A DNA stretch of 64,000 nt from Lachnospira rogosae (GCF_040096455.1 NZ_JBBMER010000004.1:124001-188000); one strand, 5' to 3'. Shown: positions 53,201-62,119, counted from the stretch's first letter. Notes: generated by a model not told the origin, from the sequence alone. Translations and numbers: made by a program.

Positions 53201-54796
53201 ATGTCAGATATTACAAGTGAAATTAAGAAAAGAAGGACATTTGCAATCATATCCCACCCGGATGCTGGTAAGACAACACTTACTGAGAAGTTCTTGTTAT
53301 ATGGTGGTGCTATTAATCTTGCTGGTTCTGTAAAGGGTAAGAAGACAGCGAAACACGCAGTATCAGACTGGATGGAGATTGAGAAGGAAAGAGGTATCTC
53401 TGTAACATCTTCAGTACTTCAGTTTAATTATGATGGATATTGCATTAATATTCTTGATACACCTGGACACGAAGATTTCTCAGAGGATACTTATAGAACT
53501 CTTATGGCTGCTGACTCAGCCGTAATGGTTATAGATGCTTCAAAGGGTGTTGAGAAACAGACTATTAAGCTTTTTAAAGTATGTGTTATGAGACATATTC
53601 CGATCTTTACATTTATTAATAAAATGGATAGAGAAGCCAACGACCCATTTGAGCTTCTTGATGAGATAGAAAATGTACTTGGAATTGCTACTTGTCCTAT
53701 CAACTGGCCTATAGGCTGTGGTAAGGCATTTAAGGGTGTATATGACAGAAAGCAGAAAGAGGTATCACTCTTTAAGGCGGCAATGAATGGACAGAAGGAA
53801 GTAGATACTAAGAATATATCAATAGATGATGATGAGCTTAAGGCAGAGATTGGTGATGATTACTGGGCTAAGCTTGAAGAAGATGTAGAACTCTTAGATG
53901 GTGCAAGTGCAGAATTTGATCTTGCCAAGGTTCAGGCAGGAGATTTAACACCTGTATTCTTTGGTTCAGCACTTACTAACTTTGGTGTAGAGACATTTTT
54001 ACAGCATTTCCTTGATATGACTACATCACCACTTCCACGTAATTCGTCAGTAGGTCTTATAGACCCATTTAAGGAAGATTTCTCTGCTTTTGTATTTAAG
54101 ATACAGGCTAATATGAATAAGGCACATAGAGATAGAATTGCATTTATGCGTATATGTTCAGGAAAGTTCACTGCCGGTATGGAAGCTAACCACGTTCAGG
54201 GTGGCAAGAAGATAAGGCTTTCACAGCCACAGCAGATGATGGCACAGGAAAGACACATTGTAGAAGAAGCTTATGCAGGAGATATAATAGGTGTATTCGA
54301 TCCGGGTATATTCTCAATAGGTGATACTATATGTACTTCTAATAAGAAGTTCCAGTTTGATGGAATTCCTACATTCGCACCGGAACATTTTGCAAGAGTA
54401 AGGCAGATTGATACAATGAAGCGTAAGCAGTTCATTAAGGGAATAAGCCAGATTGCACAGGAAGGTGCTATTCAGATATTTCAGGAATATAACACTGGAA
54501 TGGAAGAAATTATTGTCGGCGTTGTCGGTGTACTTCAGTTTGAAGTTCTTGAATACAGACTTAAGAATGAGTACAATGTAGATATAAAGTTAGAGCCGCT
54601 TCCATATGAACATATCAGATGGATTGAAAATCCAGAAGAAGTTGATGTGAACAGAATTGTCGGTACTTCTGATATGAAGAAGATTAAAGACCTTAAGGGC
54701 AATCCGTTATTGGTATTTGCTAACAGCTGGTCAGTTAATATGGTGCTTGAACGTAATGAGGGACTTAAGTTATCTGAGTTTGGAAAGAACAACTAA
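53201..54796 (+). CDS. prfC: Peptide chain release factor 3
   Basis: A 531-aa GTPase that recycles RF1/RF2 from the ribosome after termination. G1 is SHPDAGKTT, the switch region is EKERGISVTSSVLQF, G3 is DTPGHEDFSEDTYR, G4 is NKMDREANDP; the C-terminal domains follow to RNEGLKLSEFGKNN. The EKERGISVTSSV form with the RF3-specific insert separates it from EF-G. Full length. SD AGAAATGGAG. Confidence 0.97.
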   Translation: MSDITSEIKKRRTFAIISHPDAGKTTLTEKFLLYGGAINLAGSVKGKKTAKHAVSDWMEIEKERGISVTSSVLQFNYDGYCINILDTPGHEDFSEDTYRTLMAADSAVMVIDASKGVEKQTIKLFKVCVMRHIPIFTFINKMDREANDPFELLDEIENVLGIATCPINWPIGCGKAFKGVYDRKQKEVSLFKAAMNGQKEVDTKNISIDDDELKAEIGDDYWAKLEEDVELLDGASAEFDLAKVQAGDLTPVFFGSALTNFGVETFLQHFLDMTTSPLPRNSSVGLIDPFKEDFSAFVFKIQANMNKAHRDRIAFMRICSGKFTAGMEANHVQGGKKIRLSQPQQMMAQERHIVEEAYAGDIIGVFDPGIFSIGDTICTSNKKFQFDGIPTFAPEHFARVRQIDTMKRKQFIKGISQIAQEGAIQIFQEYNTGMEEIIVGVVGVLQFEVLEYRLKNEYNVDIKLEPLPYEHIRWIENPEEVDVNRIVGTSDMKKIKDLKGNPLLVFANSWSVNMVLERNEGLKLSEFGKNN

Positions 54797-54828
54797 ATTG
54801 CAGATTTAATAAGGAACAAGGTGATTAG

Positions 54829-56859
54829 ATGAACGTAAGCTACAGAGAGATTATAAAAAAAGCAGTAGCCATAGTACTTATGGCAGTCATTCTTGTATGT
54901 ATGGTGACAGGATTTTCGTATACATTTACCGCTAAAGCAGATGATACAATTATTGCTACAGGTTATGTTAATTATGATGTAACAAGCCTTAGAATAAGGA
55001 CAGCACCTGTTAATGGAAGTGTAATTACTAAAGTAGATGGTGGATTTAAGTTCGATATATACGAAGAAGTGAATACGAGTGCGACATATAAGTGGTACAG
55101 CATAGGTTTTTATCTCAATGGTGAATACACAAGAGGATATATAACATCAGAGTATACTACCAGGGAAGCAAAGTCAGATTATACACCAGATAATAATTTT
55201 GAAGATTATCTTGAGGCACAGAATTTCCCGGCTTCCTACAGGGAAAGCTTAAGGCAGCTTCACAGTGCATATCCATTATGGGTATTTGTAGCAGACCATA
55301 ATGGAAGGGACTGGGATACTATGGTTAATGCCCAGAATGTATTAGGACGAAGCCTTATATACAGTTCGGCAGATGCTTCGTGGAAGTCTACGGCTGATGG
55401 CTGTTATGACTGGAATACAGGTGAGTATACAGAGCTTGACAGTGGTGGCTGGGTTCAGGCATCTGAGGGACTTGTGAAATATGCACTTGACCCAAGAAAC
55501 TTTCTTGATGATACATACATATTTATGTTTGAAAGTCTTTCTTATGACTCATCAGTACATAATATAGACGGTGTGCGCAATATTATAAGCGGAACATTTA
55601 TGGAGAATTCAAGCCACAATCTTGACGGCTATGACTATGCTTCACTGCTTATGTATGCAGGTGAAGTATCCAAGGTAAGCCCATATCACCTTGCAACAAG
55701 AATTATTCAGGAACAGGGTGCAGACGGACGAGGCAACCAGATATCTGGAAATGTAAGCGGATACGAGGGCTATTATAATTATTACAGCCAGAACGCTTAT
55801 GCAAGCGGCGGTCTGTCAGCAGTCCAGAATGGTTTGAAATATGCCAGACAGACCGACAGCTCTAATATGAGGCCTTGGAATTCGCGTTACAGGGCTGTTG
55901 TAGGTGGTGCTGTCAATCTTGGAAAATGGTACATTAACAAGGGTCAGGATACTATATATTATGAGAAGTTTGATGTTAAGAACTTCTCACACCAGTATAT
56001 GACTAATGTGCTTGCACCAAGGTCAGAAGCGACAAGGGCTAAGAAGGCATATAGTTCATACACGCTTAATAATACAACATTTAAGTTTAACATTCCGGTA
56101 TATGATAATATGCCATCGTCAAGATGTATAATACCAGATGGCAACCAGAGTGCGAATAACAGGCTTAGTTCATTATCAGTAGATGGTTATACATTAACTC
56201 CTACATTTTCATCTGATAATACTGATTACAGTCTCATTGTAGAAAATGATATTACAAGTGTTAATGTATCGGCAGGACTTATAGATGGCAATGCAACAGT
56301 AAGCGGACGTGGAAGCCACAGCTTAAGCGTTGGCAATAATGTAATCAATATTACTGTAACGGCTGAAAATGGTGACATAAAGACATATGTAATAAATATA
56401 ACAAGAAAGTCTGCACAATCTGGTGGTAATACAGATGGTTTTAAGACAGATTATAATGTCGATTCATCAAAGAAGATAATGACTAAGATAGGTGTCGGAA
56501 GTCAGGCATCAAGTGTTCTTGATAATGTATCATACAGCAATGGCTGTTATGGAAAAATATTAAAGAATGACGGAAGCGAGAGAGGCGACACAGTAGTTAC
56601 TGGTGATAAGTTAGTTGTATACAAGGCAGACGGAAGTGTATATGATGAATATTCTATAGTTATATATGGAGATGTTAATGGTGACGGAGTTATAGATTTA
56701 TATGATTTCGTGGCTATTAAGAGAGCAGTTCTTGGAATTGGACAGCCACAGGGCAGTTATAAAGAGGCTGCGGATATTAACAGGGACGGAGTTATAGATT
56801 TGTATGATTTCGTTGCTATTAAAAGACACATATTAAATATAGGATATATCCAGCAGTAG
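54829..56859 (+). CDS. Secreted dockerin-bearing glucosaminidase (autolysin-like)
   Basis: A 676-aa exported protein. Signal peptide about residues 1-37 (ends FTAKADD). SH3b-like domain about 45-110 (SLRIRTAPVNGSVITKV). Glucosaminidase domain of the GH73/LytD group about 120-400, with the probable catalytic Glu295 in RIIQEQGADGRG and YEGYYNYYS. Cadherin-like/Big domain (PF12733-like) about 445-526. Linker domain 540-612. Type I dockerin 613-676 with two calcium loops, DVNGDGVIDLYD (D615) and DINRDGVIDLYD (D649). The next gene encodes a cohesin, so the enzyme is probably held at the cell surface through it. SD AAGGAACAAGGTGATTAG. Confidence 0.88.
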   Translation: MNVSYREIIKKAVAIVLMAVILVCMVTGFSYTFTAKADDTIIATGYVNYDVTSLRIRTAPVNGSVITKVDGGFKFDIYEEVNTSATYKWYSIGFYLNGEYTRGYITSEYTTREAKSDYTPDNNFEDYLEAQNFPASYRESLRQLHSAYPLWVFVADHNGRDWDTMVNAQNVLGRSLIYSSADASWKSTADGCYDWNTGEYTELDSGGWVQASEGLVKYALDPRNFLDDTYIFMFESLSYDSSVHNIDGVRNIISGTFMENSSHNLDGYDYASLLMYAGEVSKVSPYHLATRIIQEQGADGRGNQISGNVSGYEGYYNYYSQNAYASGGLSAVQNGLKYARQTDSSNMRPWNSRYRAVVGGAVNLGKWYINKGQDTIYYEKFDVKNFSHQYMTNVLAPRSEATRAKKAYSSYTLNNTTFKFNIPVYDNMPSSRCIIPDGNQSANNRLSSLSVDGYTLTPTFSSDNTDYSLIVENDITSVNVSAGLIDGNATVSGRGSHSLSVGNNVINITVTAENGDIKTYVINITRKSAQSGGNTDGFKTDYNVDSSKKIMTKIGVGSQASSVLDNVSYSNGCYGKILKNDGSERGDTVVTGDKLVVYKADGSVYDEYSIVIYGDVNGDGVIDLYDFVAIKRAVLGIGQPQGSYKEAADINRDGVIDLYDFVAIKRHILNIGYIQQ

Positions 56860-56883
56860 TGACTGCAAGAAGAGAGGACATAT

Positions 56884-58575
56884 ATGAATAAGGTTAAAAA
56901 GATAATTTCAGCACTGCTTATTATATGTATGTGTGCTGTAATGGCTTTTGTGAATAAGACAGATATATTAGCGGCAGGAACAGCAAGAGTATCAATTGGT
57001 TCAGCAAGTGGTACGATAGGCGATACAGTATCCATAGATGTGTCAATCAGTGCATCGAGCGGAATAGGCGGAGCTACAATATATGTATCCTATGACCCAT
57101 CAATATTAGCATTAAGCGGAAGCTCAAGTAATTCGGGAACTGCGATGGTCAGCTTTATGGACGAAAGTACAGCAAGCAGCCAGTCAAAGACAATAACATT
57201 TAGGATTATCGGAGCTGGTACTTCAAGCCTTAATGTTATAGGTGATTCCAAGGTTATTGATATAGATATGCAGGCGTGCAGTATATCCAAATCGTCAGGT
57301 TCAGTTACAGCTTCTGCACCAGCTTCATATTCATCAGATAATACATTAAGTTCATTACAGATAAGTCCTGGTGTGTTATCTCCAGCATTTTCACCAGATG
57401 TAACTACTTATACAACATCTGTTGGTGCTGACTGTGCAAGCCTTACAGTAAGTGCAGTTCCTAATGATTCAAAGGCAACTGTAAGCGTATCTGGCAAGAG
57501 AATGGATCCAGGATTTAACACAACAACAATTACTGTAACAGCAGAAAATGGCAGTAAAAGAACTTATACAATAAAGACAACCAAGGAAACTAATTCAGCT
57601 TCTAATGAAAATAATCAGGCAACAGGTTCGGACTCATCTAATGGATCAACAGACAATAATAATATTCCTGATGTGCAGGATCCTAACAGTGAAGCAATAC
57701 AAGAGCCGAATATTACAGTAGATAATGCTGAATATAAGATTGTATCTGCTAATGATGAACACCCACTTCCAGATGGCTATACTCCAACAGAGTATGATTA
57801 TAATGGAACAAAGGTATCAGCAGGTGTTGGAATTGATACAGGAGTAACAATTGTCTATCTTGAAAGTACAGATGGCAAAGGTGAGAGCGGTTATTATGTA
57901 TACGATTCGGTGAGAAAGACATTTTCACAATTCGTAGAAGTAAGCCAGCCACAATTTACATACTGCATACTTGCCATAGATGAAGCATCTATGGAACTTC
58001 CAGAAGGCTATGATGTTGGAAGAACAGTAATCAATGGCAAAGAAGTCGATGCCCTTCTTGATAGAACAGGCAACTACGCATTATTCTACGGCGTAAGCTC
58101 TACAGGAGAAACAGGCTGGTTCAGATACAATGTCAATGATGGCACAATACAAGGTTACGCCGGTTACAATATGGCAGATGAACAGGTAATTAACACCAAC
58201 ATAAAGACAGCTGACAGTGATAAGGCATTTAATACAGTAAGCGATTATATATTCGTTATATTAGCAGTCCTTGCTGTTGTAATAATAGCATTAATAGTTG
58301 TAGTTATAGCCTTAAGCATTAAGCTTTCAAAGAGCAAAAAAGCCTTCGTAGGAGCAATGGACGGCTACGAAGACGAAGATATAGACGAGGAAGACTTAGA
58401 CGATATGGAACTTGAAGATGATGAAGAAGATATCTTATATGATGACTTAGAAGAAGATATAGATGAAGAAGTATCTGATGATGCCGTCCCATATCAGTCA
58501 TCAACCACAAAAGATCTCCCCGAAGAATACAATGAGTCTGAAGAACTGGAACTAGAAGAAATAGACGATAAATAA
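56884..58575 (+). CDS. Membrane-anchored cohesin protein
   Basis: A 563-aa protein. Signal peptide about 1-31. Cohesin-like domain about 33-143 (ARVSIGSASGTIGDTVSIDV, IGGATIYVSYDPSILAL, ITFRIIGAGTSSLNVIGD). PF12733-like domain about 148-233 similar to that of its neighbour. Ser/Asn/Thr linker 235-275, an extracellular region of unknown fold 275-445, one membrane helix 454-481, and a very acidic cytoplasmic tail 496-563 (DEDIDEEDLDDMELEDDEED). It starts 24 bp after the dockerin enzyme stop. The cohesin is expected to bind type I dockerins; the acidic inner tail could bind a basic partner. Confidence 0.85.
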   Translation: MNKVKKIISALLIICMCAVMAFVNKTDILAAGTARVSIGSASGTIGDTVSIDVSISASSGIGGATIYVSYDPSILALSGSSSNSGTAMVSFMDESTASSQSKTITFRIIGAGTSSLNVIGDSKVIDIDMQACSISKSSGSVTASAPASYSSDNTLSSLQISPGVLSPAFSPDVTTYTTSVGADCASLTVSAVPNDSKATVSVSGKRMDPGFNTTTITVTAENGSKRTYTIKTTKETNSASNENNQATGSDSSNGSTDNNNIPDVQDPNSEAIQEPNITVDNAEYKIVSANDEHPLPDGYTPTEYDYNGTKVSAGVGIDTGVTIVYLESTDGKGESGYYVYDSVRKTFSQFVEVSQPQFTYCILAIDEASMELPEGYDVGRTVINGKEVDALLDRTGNYALFYGVSSTGETGWFRYNVNDGTIQGYAGYNMADEQVINTNIKTADSDKAFNTVSDYIFVILAVLAVVIIALIVVVIALSIKLSKSKKAFVGAMDGYEDEDIDEEDLDDMELEDDEEDILYDDLEEDIDEEVSDDAVPYQSSTTKDLPEEYNESEELELEEIDDK

Positions 58576-58683
58576 TAAATATCTATCGTCCACCATAAAC
58601 AGACAGCAAATAGTTAAATCATAATCAGATAATAAATAGGTGACAATAACCACAACAGTCTGACAATAGAGCCTCAATCCCCA

Positions 58684-58719
58684 GTCCCCGCTTTACTGGC
58701 TTGTCCAGTAACAGGGGAC
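58684..58719 (+). terminator. Hairpin after the cohesin gene
   Basis: GTCCCC with GGGGAC and inner TACTGG with CCAGTA. A T run comes only later (CCCCTTTT, then seven T at 58750), so it is a probable but imperfect terminator. Confidence 0.5.
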
Positions 58720-58831
58720 ATCCCCTTTTCGTAAATCTATTGTCCGGCTGTTTTTTTACGCAAAAATCCCCCATCTCTATTTCATTCCTAATCCACTGAA
58801 ATATATTTTAAAGCTATTCAAATATAATATA

Positions 58832-58860
58832 TTGACAAATATATTTTACTATGCTATAAA
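58832..58860 (+). promoter_or_regulatory. Promoter of the chemoreceptor gene
   Basis: TTGACA, exactly 17 bp, TATAAA. Transcription would start near 58867, giving a leader of about 240 nt that includes structured element copy 3. Confidence 0.75.
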
Positions 58861-58904
58861 ATCTACTTAATAAATAAAACAAAATATACCAATGGTTGAA
58901 AGAC

Positions 58905-59075
58905 AGCCAGCGATGCTAAAGCTGATAGAAGCATAAGAAGACGCTGGGGAGCCGCCGGTCCTTAGCTGGCAGTTCCAACTGGCAGCTTAGTACCGCTGCG
59001 AGCGACACGCAGTGCAAACGTGTCTTTGTTGCTTCTATTCGCTTTAACAACGCGTCCGGGGTCCGTCTATCTTCC
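58905..59075 (+). repeat. Structured dispersed element, copy 3 (in a 5' leader)
   Basis: P1 is 58910-58933 with 59030-59053, 24 positions with three mismatches, and shares no primary sequence with P1 of the other copies. Inside are GCTGGGG, CCGCCGG, the hairpin AGCTG-g-CAGTT/AACTG-g-CAGCT flanked by TTAG-type and CTTAGT bases, and CGCTGCG/CGCAGTG. It ends AACGCGTCCG. The order of parts matches copies 1 and 2. The pseudoknot pairing is less clear here. Confidence 0.65.
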
Positions 59076-59109
59076 ACCCCCATCAATTTAAAGAAGGAGA
59101 TGTACAAGA

Positions 59110-60813
59110 ATGATATCTAAATTACACCAACTAAATTTACACGACAAAATAAAATACATTTACGCTACTGTAATTAAATTTATGATTTTATCAGGAATCG
59201 TAAGCATAATTGGTTTATCTCTTCTGGATATAAGATTTAATTCTTATGTAAAAGGGGCTCAGAAAGCAAATAATGCTGCTAAAGAAAGTATTATAGATAT
59301 TAGTTCTGCTGCCCGCAATATAAGAGAGATGGCATTAAATGACGACAGTTCAACTTATGAGAATTATAAGAATAATGTTAAGACAGTTCTTACAGACTCC
59401 CAGACACAGCTTGATATTATAAAGAATACCAATATAATAGATGATGATTTGTATAACCAGTATGTTAAAGCACTTAATGAATGGGGCAATATCGGTTACG
59501 ATATAATTAACCAGATTGAAAAGGGCGACCTTGCAAGTGCCAAGAATAAAATCCACACAGTATGTACACCTGCACTTAACAATCTTATGAGTATTGCGGA
59601 TAAAATGGAGGATGAAACCAACAAAGAGGCGGATCAGGCAATATTGTTAAGTAATGTTGTGGCAGTCATAGGCGGTGTGGCTATTGTGTTATTTATTGTA
59701 ATAGCGAGCCTTATATCAAAGAAAATAGGTGCTAAGATTACAGAGATGATAATAGAACCATTAAGGGATATAGACAATGTAGCTAAAGACCTTGCTAATG
59801 GTAACCTGCACAGTGAGCTTACATACCATTCAGATGATGAATTAGGAACATTAGCCCACAGTCTGCGTAAGTCAATAAGAACATTAAGTTCATATGTTGA
59901 TGATATTAAAAGGTCAATGCAGGAATTCTCACATGGTAACTTTGATGTTAAGCCAGAAGTTGAGTGGAAGGGTGATTTTGAGGAAATATTACATGTATTT
60001 ATGAGCTTTGAAGCAAGTATGGCAGATCTTGTAAAGCATCTTCAAAGAGTAGCTGACCAGGTGGCAGAAGGTTCAGAACAGATAGCATCAAGTTCAACAG
60101 AGCTTGCAGAAGGAGCGACTAATCAGGCGGCTTCAGTTGAGGAGCTTACAGCTTCCCTTGCAAGTGTGTCAGAAAGAGTTGCACAGAATTCACAGAATGC
60201 AAGAGAAATAAGTGGCAAAGTAAATGAACTAGGAACACAGCTTGATGAAAGTAACGGCAAAATGGGTGAGATGGTCACATCAATGGGTGAAATAGAAAAA
60301 GCTTCCAAAGAAATCAGCAAGATAATAGAAACTATCAACCAGATAGCTTCACAGACTAATCTTCTGGCACTCAATGCTTCTATAGAGGCAGCAAGAGCTG
60401 GCGATGCAGGAAAAGGTTTTGCGGTAGTTGCAGATCAGGTATCAGCACTTGCGGCACAGAGTGCAGAAGCTGCCAAGGAGTCAGCTTCATTAATAGATAC
60501 ATCTGTTGCGGCAGTTGAGAAAGGTATGGTTATTGCCAATGACACAGCTTCCCAGCTTGGTGTGGTTGTGGATAATTCAAGGCATATAGTTGATGAAGTT
60601 AATAACATTGCAGATGTTCTTAATACTCAGACAGAGACAATTAAGCAGGTTGATGACGGCATTGAAGATATCAATGATGTAGTACAGACTAATTCTGCCA
60701 CATCACAGGAGTGTGCCGCTGCAAGTCAGGATATGAGTACACAGGCAGACACATTAAGGGGACTTATTGCAACACTTAAAATAGCACATTTTAAAAAAAA
60801 TAATAATAAATAA
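59110..60813 (+). CDS. Methyl-accepting chemotaxis protein
   Basis: A 567-aa transmembrane chemoreceptor. Helix 1 is about 20-42, a four-helix-bundle-like ligand domain 45-185, helix 2 about 188-212 (VVAVIGGVAIVLFIVIASLI), HAMP about 212-265, and a cytoplasmic signalling domain to the end. The hairpin tip has EISKIIETINQIASQTNLLALNASIEAARAG (given by its ends), which binds CheA/CheW. Ligand unknown; no che or flagellar genes are in the window. SD GAAGGAGATG. Its leader contains structured element copy 3. Confidence 0.95.
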   Translation: MISKLHQLNLHDKIKYIYATVIKFMILSGIVSIIGLSLLDIRFNSYVKGAQKANNAAKESIIDISSAARNIREMALNDDSSTYENYKNNVKTVLTDSQTQLDIIKNTNIIDDDLYNQYVKALNEWGNIGYDIINQIEKGDLASAKNKIHTVCTPALNNLMSIADKMEDETNKEADQAILLSNVVAVIGGVAIVLFIVIASLISKKIGAKITEMIIEPLRDIDNVAKDLANGNLHSELTYHSDDELGTLAHSLRKSIRTLSSYVDDIKRSMQEFSHGNFDVKPEVEWKGDFEEILHVFMSFEASMADLVKHLQRVADQVAEGSEQIASSSTELAEGATNQAASVEELTASLASVSERVAQNSQNAREISGKVNELGTQLDESNGKMGEMVTSMGEIEKASKEISKIIETINQIASQTNLLALNASIEAARAGDAGKGFAVVADQVSALAAQSAEAAKESASLIDTSVAAVEKGMVIANDTASQLGVVVDNSRHIVDEVNNIADVLNTQTETIKQVDDGIEDINDVVQTNSATSQECAAASQDMSTQADTLRGLIATLKIAHFKKNNNK

Positions 60814-60819
60814 TAAATA

Positions 60820-60917
60820 AAAGGCAGTAAAAGCATAAGTAACAGAGTAAAATATATTCTCTATACATAGTAGATATGTAATGAGAATATATATTAAAAG
60901 CTTTTACTGCTTTTTGT
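60820..60917 (+). terminator. Two-tier terminator after the chemoreceptor gene
   Basis: Outer stem AAGGCAGTAAAAGC with GCTTTTACTGCTTT, inner perfect stem ATATATTCTC with GAGAATATAT (60852-60861, 60883-60892), and a TTTTTG tail. Confidence 0.75.
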
Positions 60918-60979
60918 TGTAAGAATATATGTTCTGATTTATAATGAATTAAAAAAAGTATAACATTACTAGACAGGTT

Positions 60980-61768
60980 ATGGACAGAACATTGAACAAT
61001 ATATTATATGAAACATCGGAATATGAAGATTACGAGGCATTTGTTAATGCTAAAGATAAGATAATTGGCAAGGCACATAATAACAAAGGGATAGGGACAT
61101 TGTCAGAAAAGACACTTCACGCTGTCCTTAAGCTGTATTATGAGCCTGATGAGGACAAGCACGAGGTCGCTATGAGCGGTTATTATGCTGATATATATAA
61201 TGACAAAGGAATAATAGAGATACAGACACGCCAGCTTAATAAACTGAGGGATAAGCTTTCGGTATTTCTACAAGATTACCACGTTACTGTGGTGTATCCG
61301 CTTCCATTTAACAAGTGGTTAAGCTGGGTTAATCCTGATAATGGAGAGGTTCAGGGCAGGAGAAAGTCGCCAAGACATTTTACGGAATATGATGCATTTT
61401 ACGAGTTATATAAGATAAAAAGCTATCTGAAAAATCCTAATCTTTCAATCAATCTTGTGCTTATGGATATGGAAGAATATAAGCTTCTTAACGGCTGGAG
61501 TTATGATAAGAAAAGAGGTTCAACAAGATATGACAGAGTACCGGTTGGGATAAGAAGAATAGTAAAGTTTGACAGGATAGAGGATTATATGCAGTTAGTT
61601 CCAGCGGATTTGAAGGAAGATTTTACGGTGAAAGACTTTGCCATGGCGGCTGGGGTCAGTGTTGAAGCGTCAAGATATACGCTTAATATTCTTAATTATC
61701 TTGAGATAGTAAAGCGTACTGGCAGAGTAAAGAATGGGTATGTCTATAACGTCACAGAAGAATTTTAA
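60980..61768 (+). CDS. Unknown protein with nuclease-like core and C-terminal winged helix
   Basis: A 262-aa cytoplasmic protein. Residues about 35-85 (TLSEKTLHAVLKLYYEPDEDK then GYYADIYNDKGIIEIQTRQL) have the order E - D - ExQ of a PD-(D/E)XK-like fold. About 205-255 look like a winged helix (FTVKDFAMAAGVSVEASRYTLNILNYLEIVKRTG). The middle is rich in Lys/Tyr/Trp. I do not recognise a named family. The RBS is weak (ACAGG). The tandem structured repeats begin right after its stop codon, and a nuclease-helicase gene follows them. Confidence 0.6.
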   Translation: MDRTLNNILYETSEYEDYEAFVNAKDKIIGKAHNNKGIGTLSEKTLHAVLKLYYEPDEDKHEVAMSGYYADIYNDKGIIEIQTRQLNKLRDKLSVFLQDYHVTVVYPLPFNKWLSWVNPDNGEVQGRRKSPRHFTEYDAFYELYKIKSYLKNPNLSINLVLMDMEEYKLLNGWSYDKKRGSTRYDRVPVGIRRIVKFDRIEDYMQLVPADLKEDFTVKDFAMAAGVSVEASRYTLNILNYLEIVKRTGRVKNGYVYNVTEEF

Positions 61769-62079
61769 TATAATGAGCGCAAAAGAAAAGGAAGCGGCTG
61801 CGAAGCAGACATTTACTTTTCTTGCGCCATTAACGAACGAACAGTCGTGCGAAGCAGGACGAAAGAGTGCGATAAGCACGGGTTCGTGAGTATAGGGTAG
61901 ATAAAAAGAAAATTATGATATAATGAGCGCAAAAGAAAAGGAAGCGGCTGCGAAGCAGACATTTACTTTTCTTGCGCCATTAACGAACGAACAGCCATGC
62001 GAAGCAGGGCGGGATAGCGCGTAGCGCGGGTTCGTGAGTGTACGGGTTAAGAAAGAGTAAATTATGATATAATGAGCGC
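61769..62079 (+). repeat. Tandem 150-bp structured repeats, two full units plus a start
   Basis: Units begin TATAATGAGCGCAAAA at 61769, 61919 and 62068; the third stops after this boundary sequence. The first 76 bp are identical in both full units. Fold A: GCGCAA...GAAAAG with CTTTTCTTGCGC around CTGC-GAA-GCAG. Fold B: ACGAAC with GTTCGT enclosing two hairpins, GTC..TGCGAAGCA..GAC and GTGC-GATAA-GCAC in unit 1, which become GCC..TGCGAAGCA..GGC and GCGC-GTA-GCGC in unit 2. Units 2 and 3 begin with an extended -10 (TGATATAAT), so each may be transcribed. The rest of 61769-62119 is the RBS region of the next gene. Confidence 0.75.
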
Positions 62080-62119
62080 AAAAAATATGCAGAAATATGA
62101 TATATAAGGAGGCACAGAT

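Larger units (their letters stand above)
58576..59109. other. 534-bp gene-free stretch before the chemoreceptor
   Basis: No ORF is supported. Bases 58684-58719 fold into a GTCCCC...GGGGAC hairpin with an inner TACTGG/CCAGTA stem, probably the 3' end of the cohesin transcript. A sigma-A promoter is at 58832-58860. Structured element copy 3 occupies 58905-59075, inside the predicted leader of the chemoreceptor mRNA. Confidence 0.65.

Noticed and set aside
3144..59075. Calling the three-copy element HEARO/omega RNA, a group II intron or a known riboswitch
   Set aside because: No IscB, TnpB or reverse transcriptase gene is adjacent, no domain V signature or known aptamer core is recognisable, and no search could be run.
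61769..62079. CRISPR array
   Set aside because: Only two full units, long and themselves structured, with no short repeat-spacer alternation and no cas genes.
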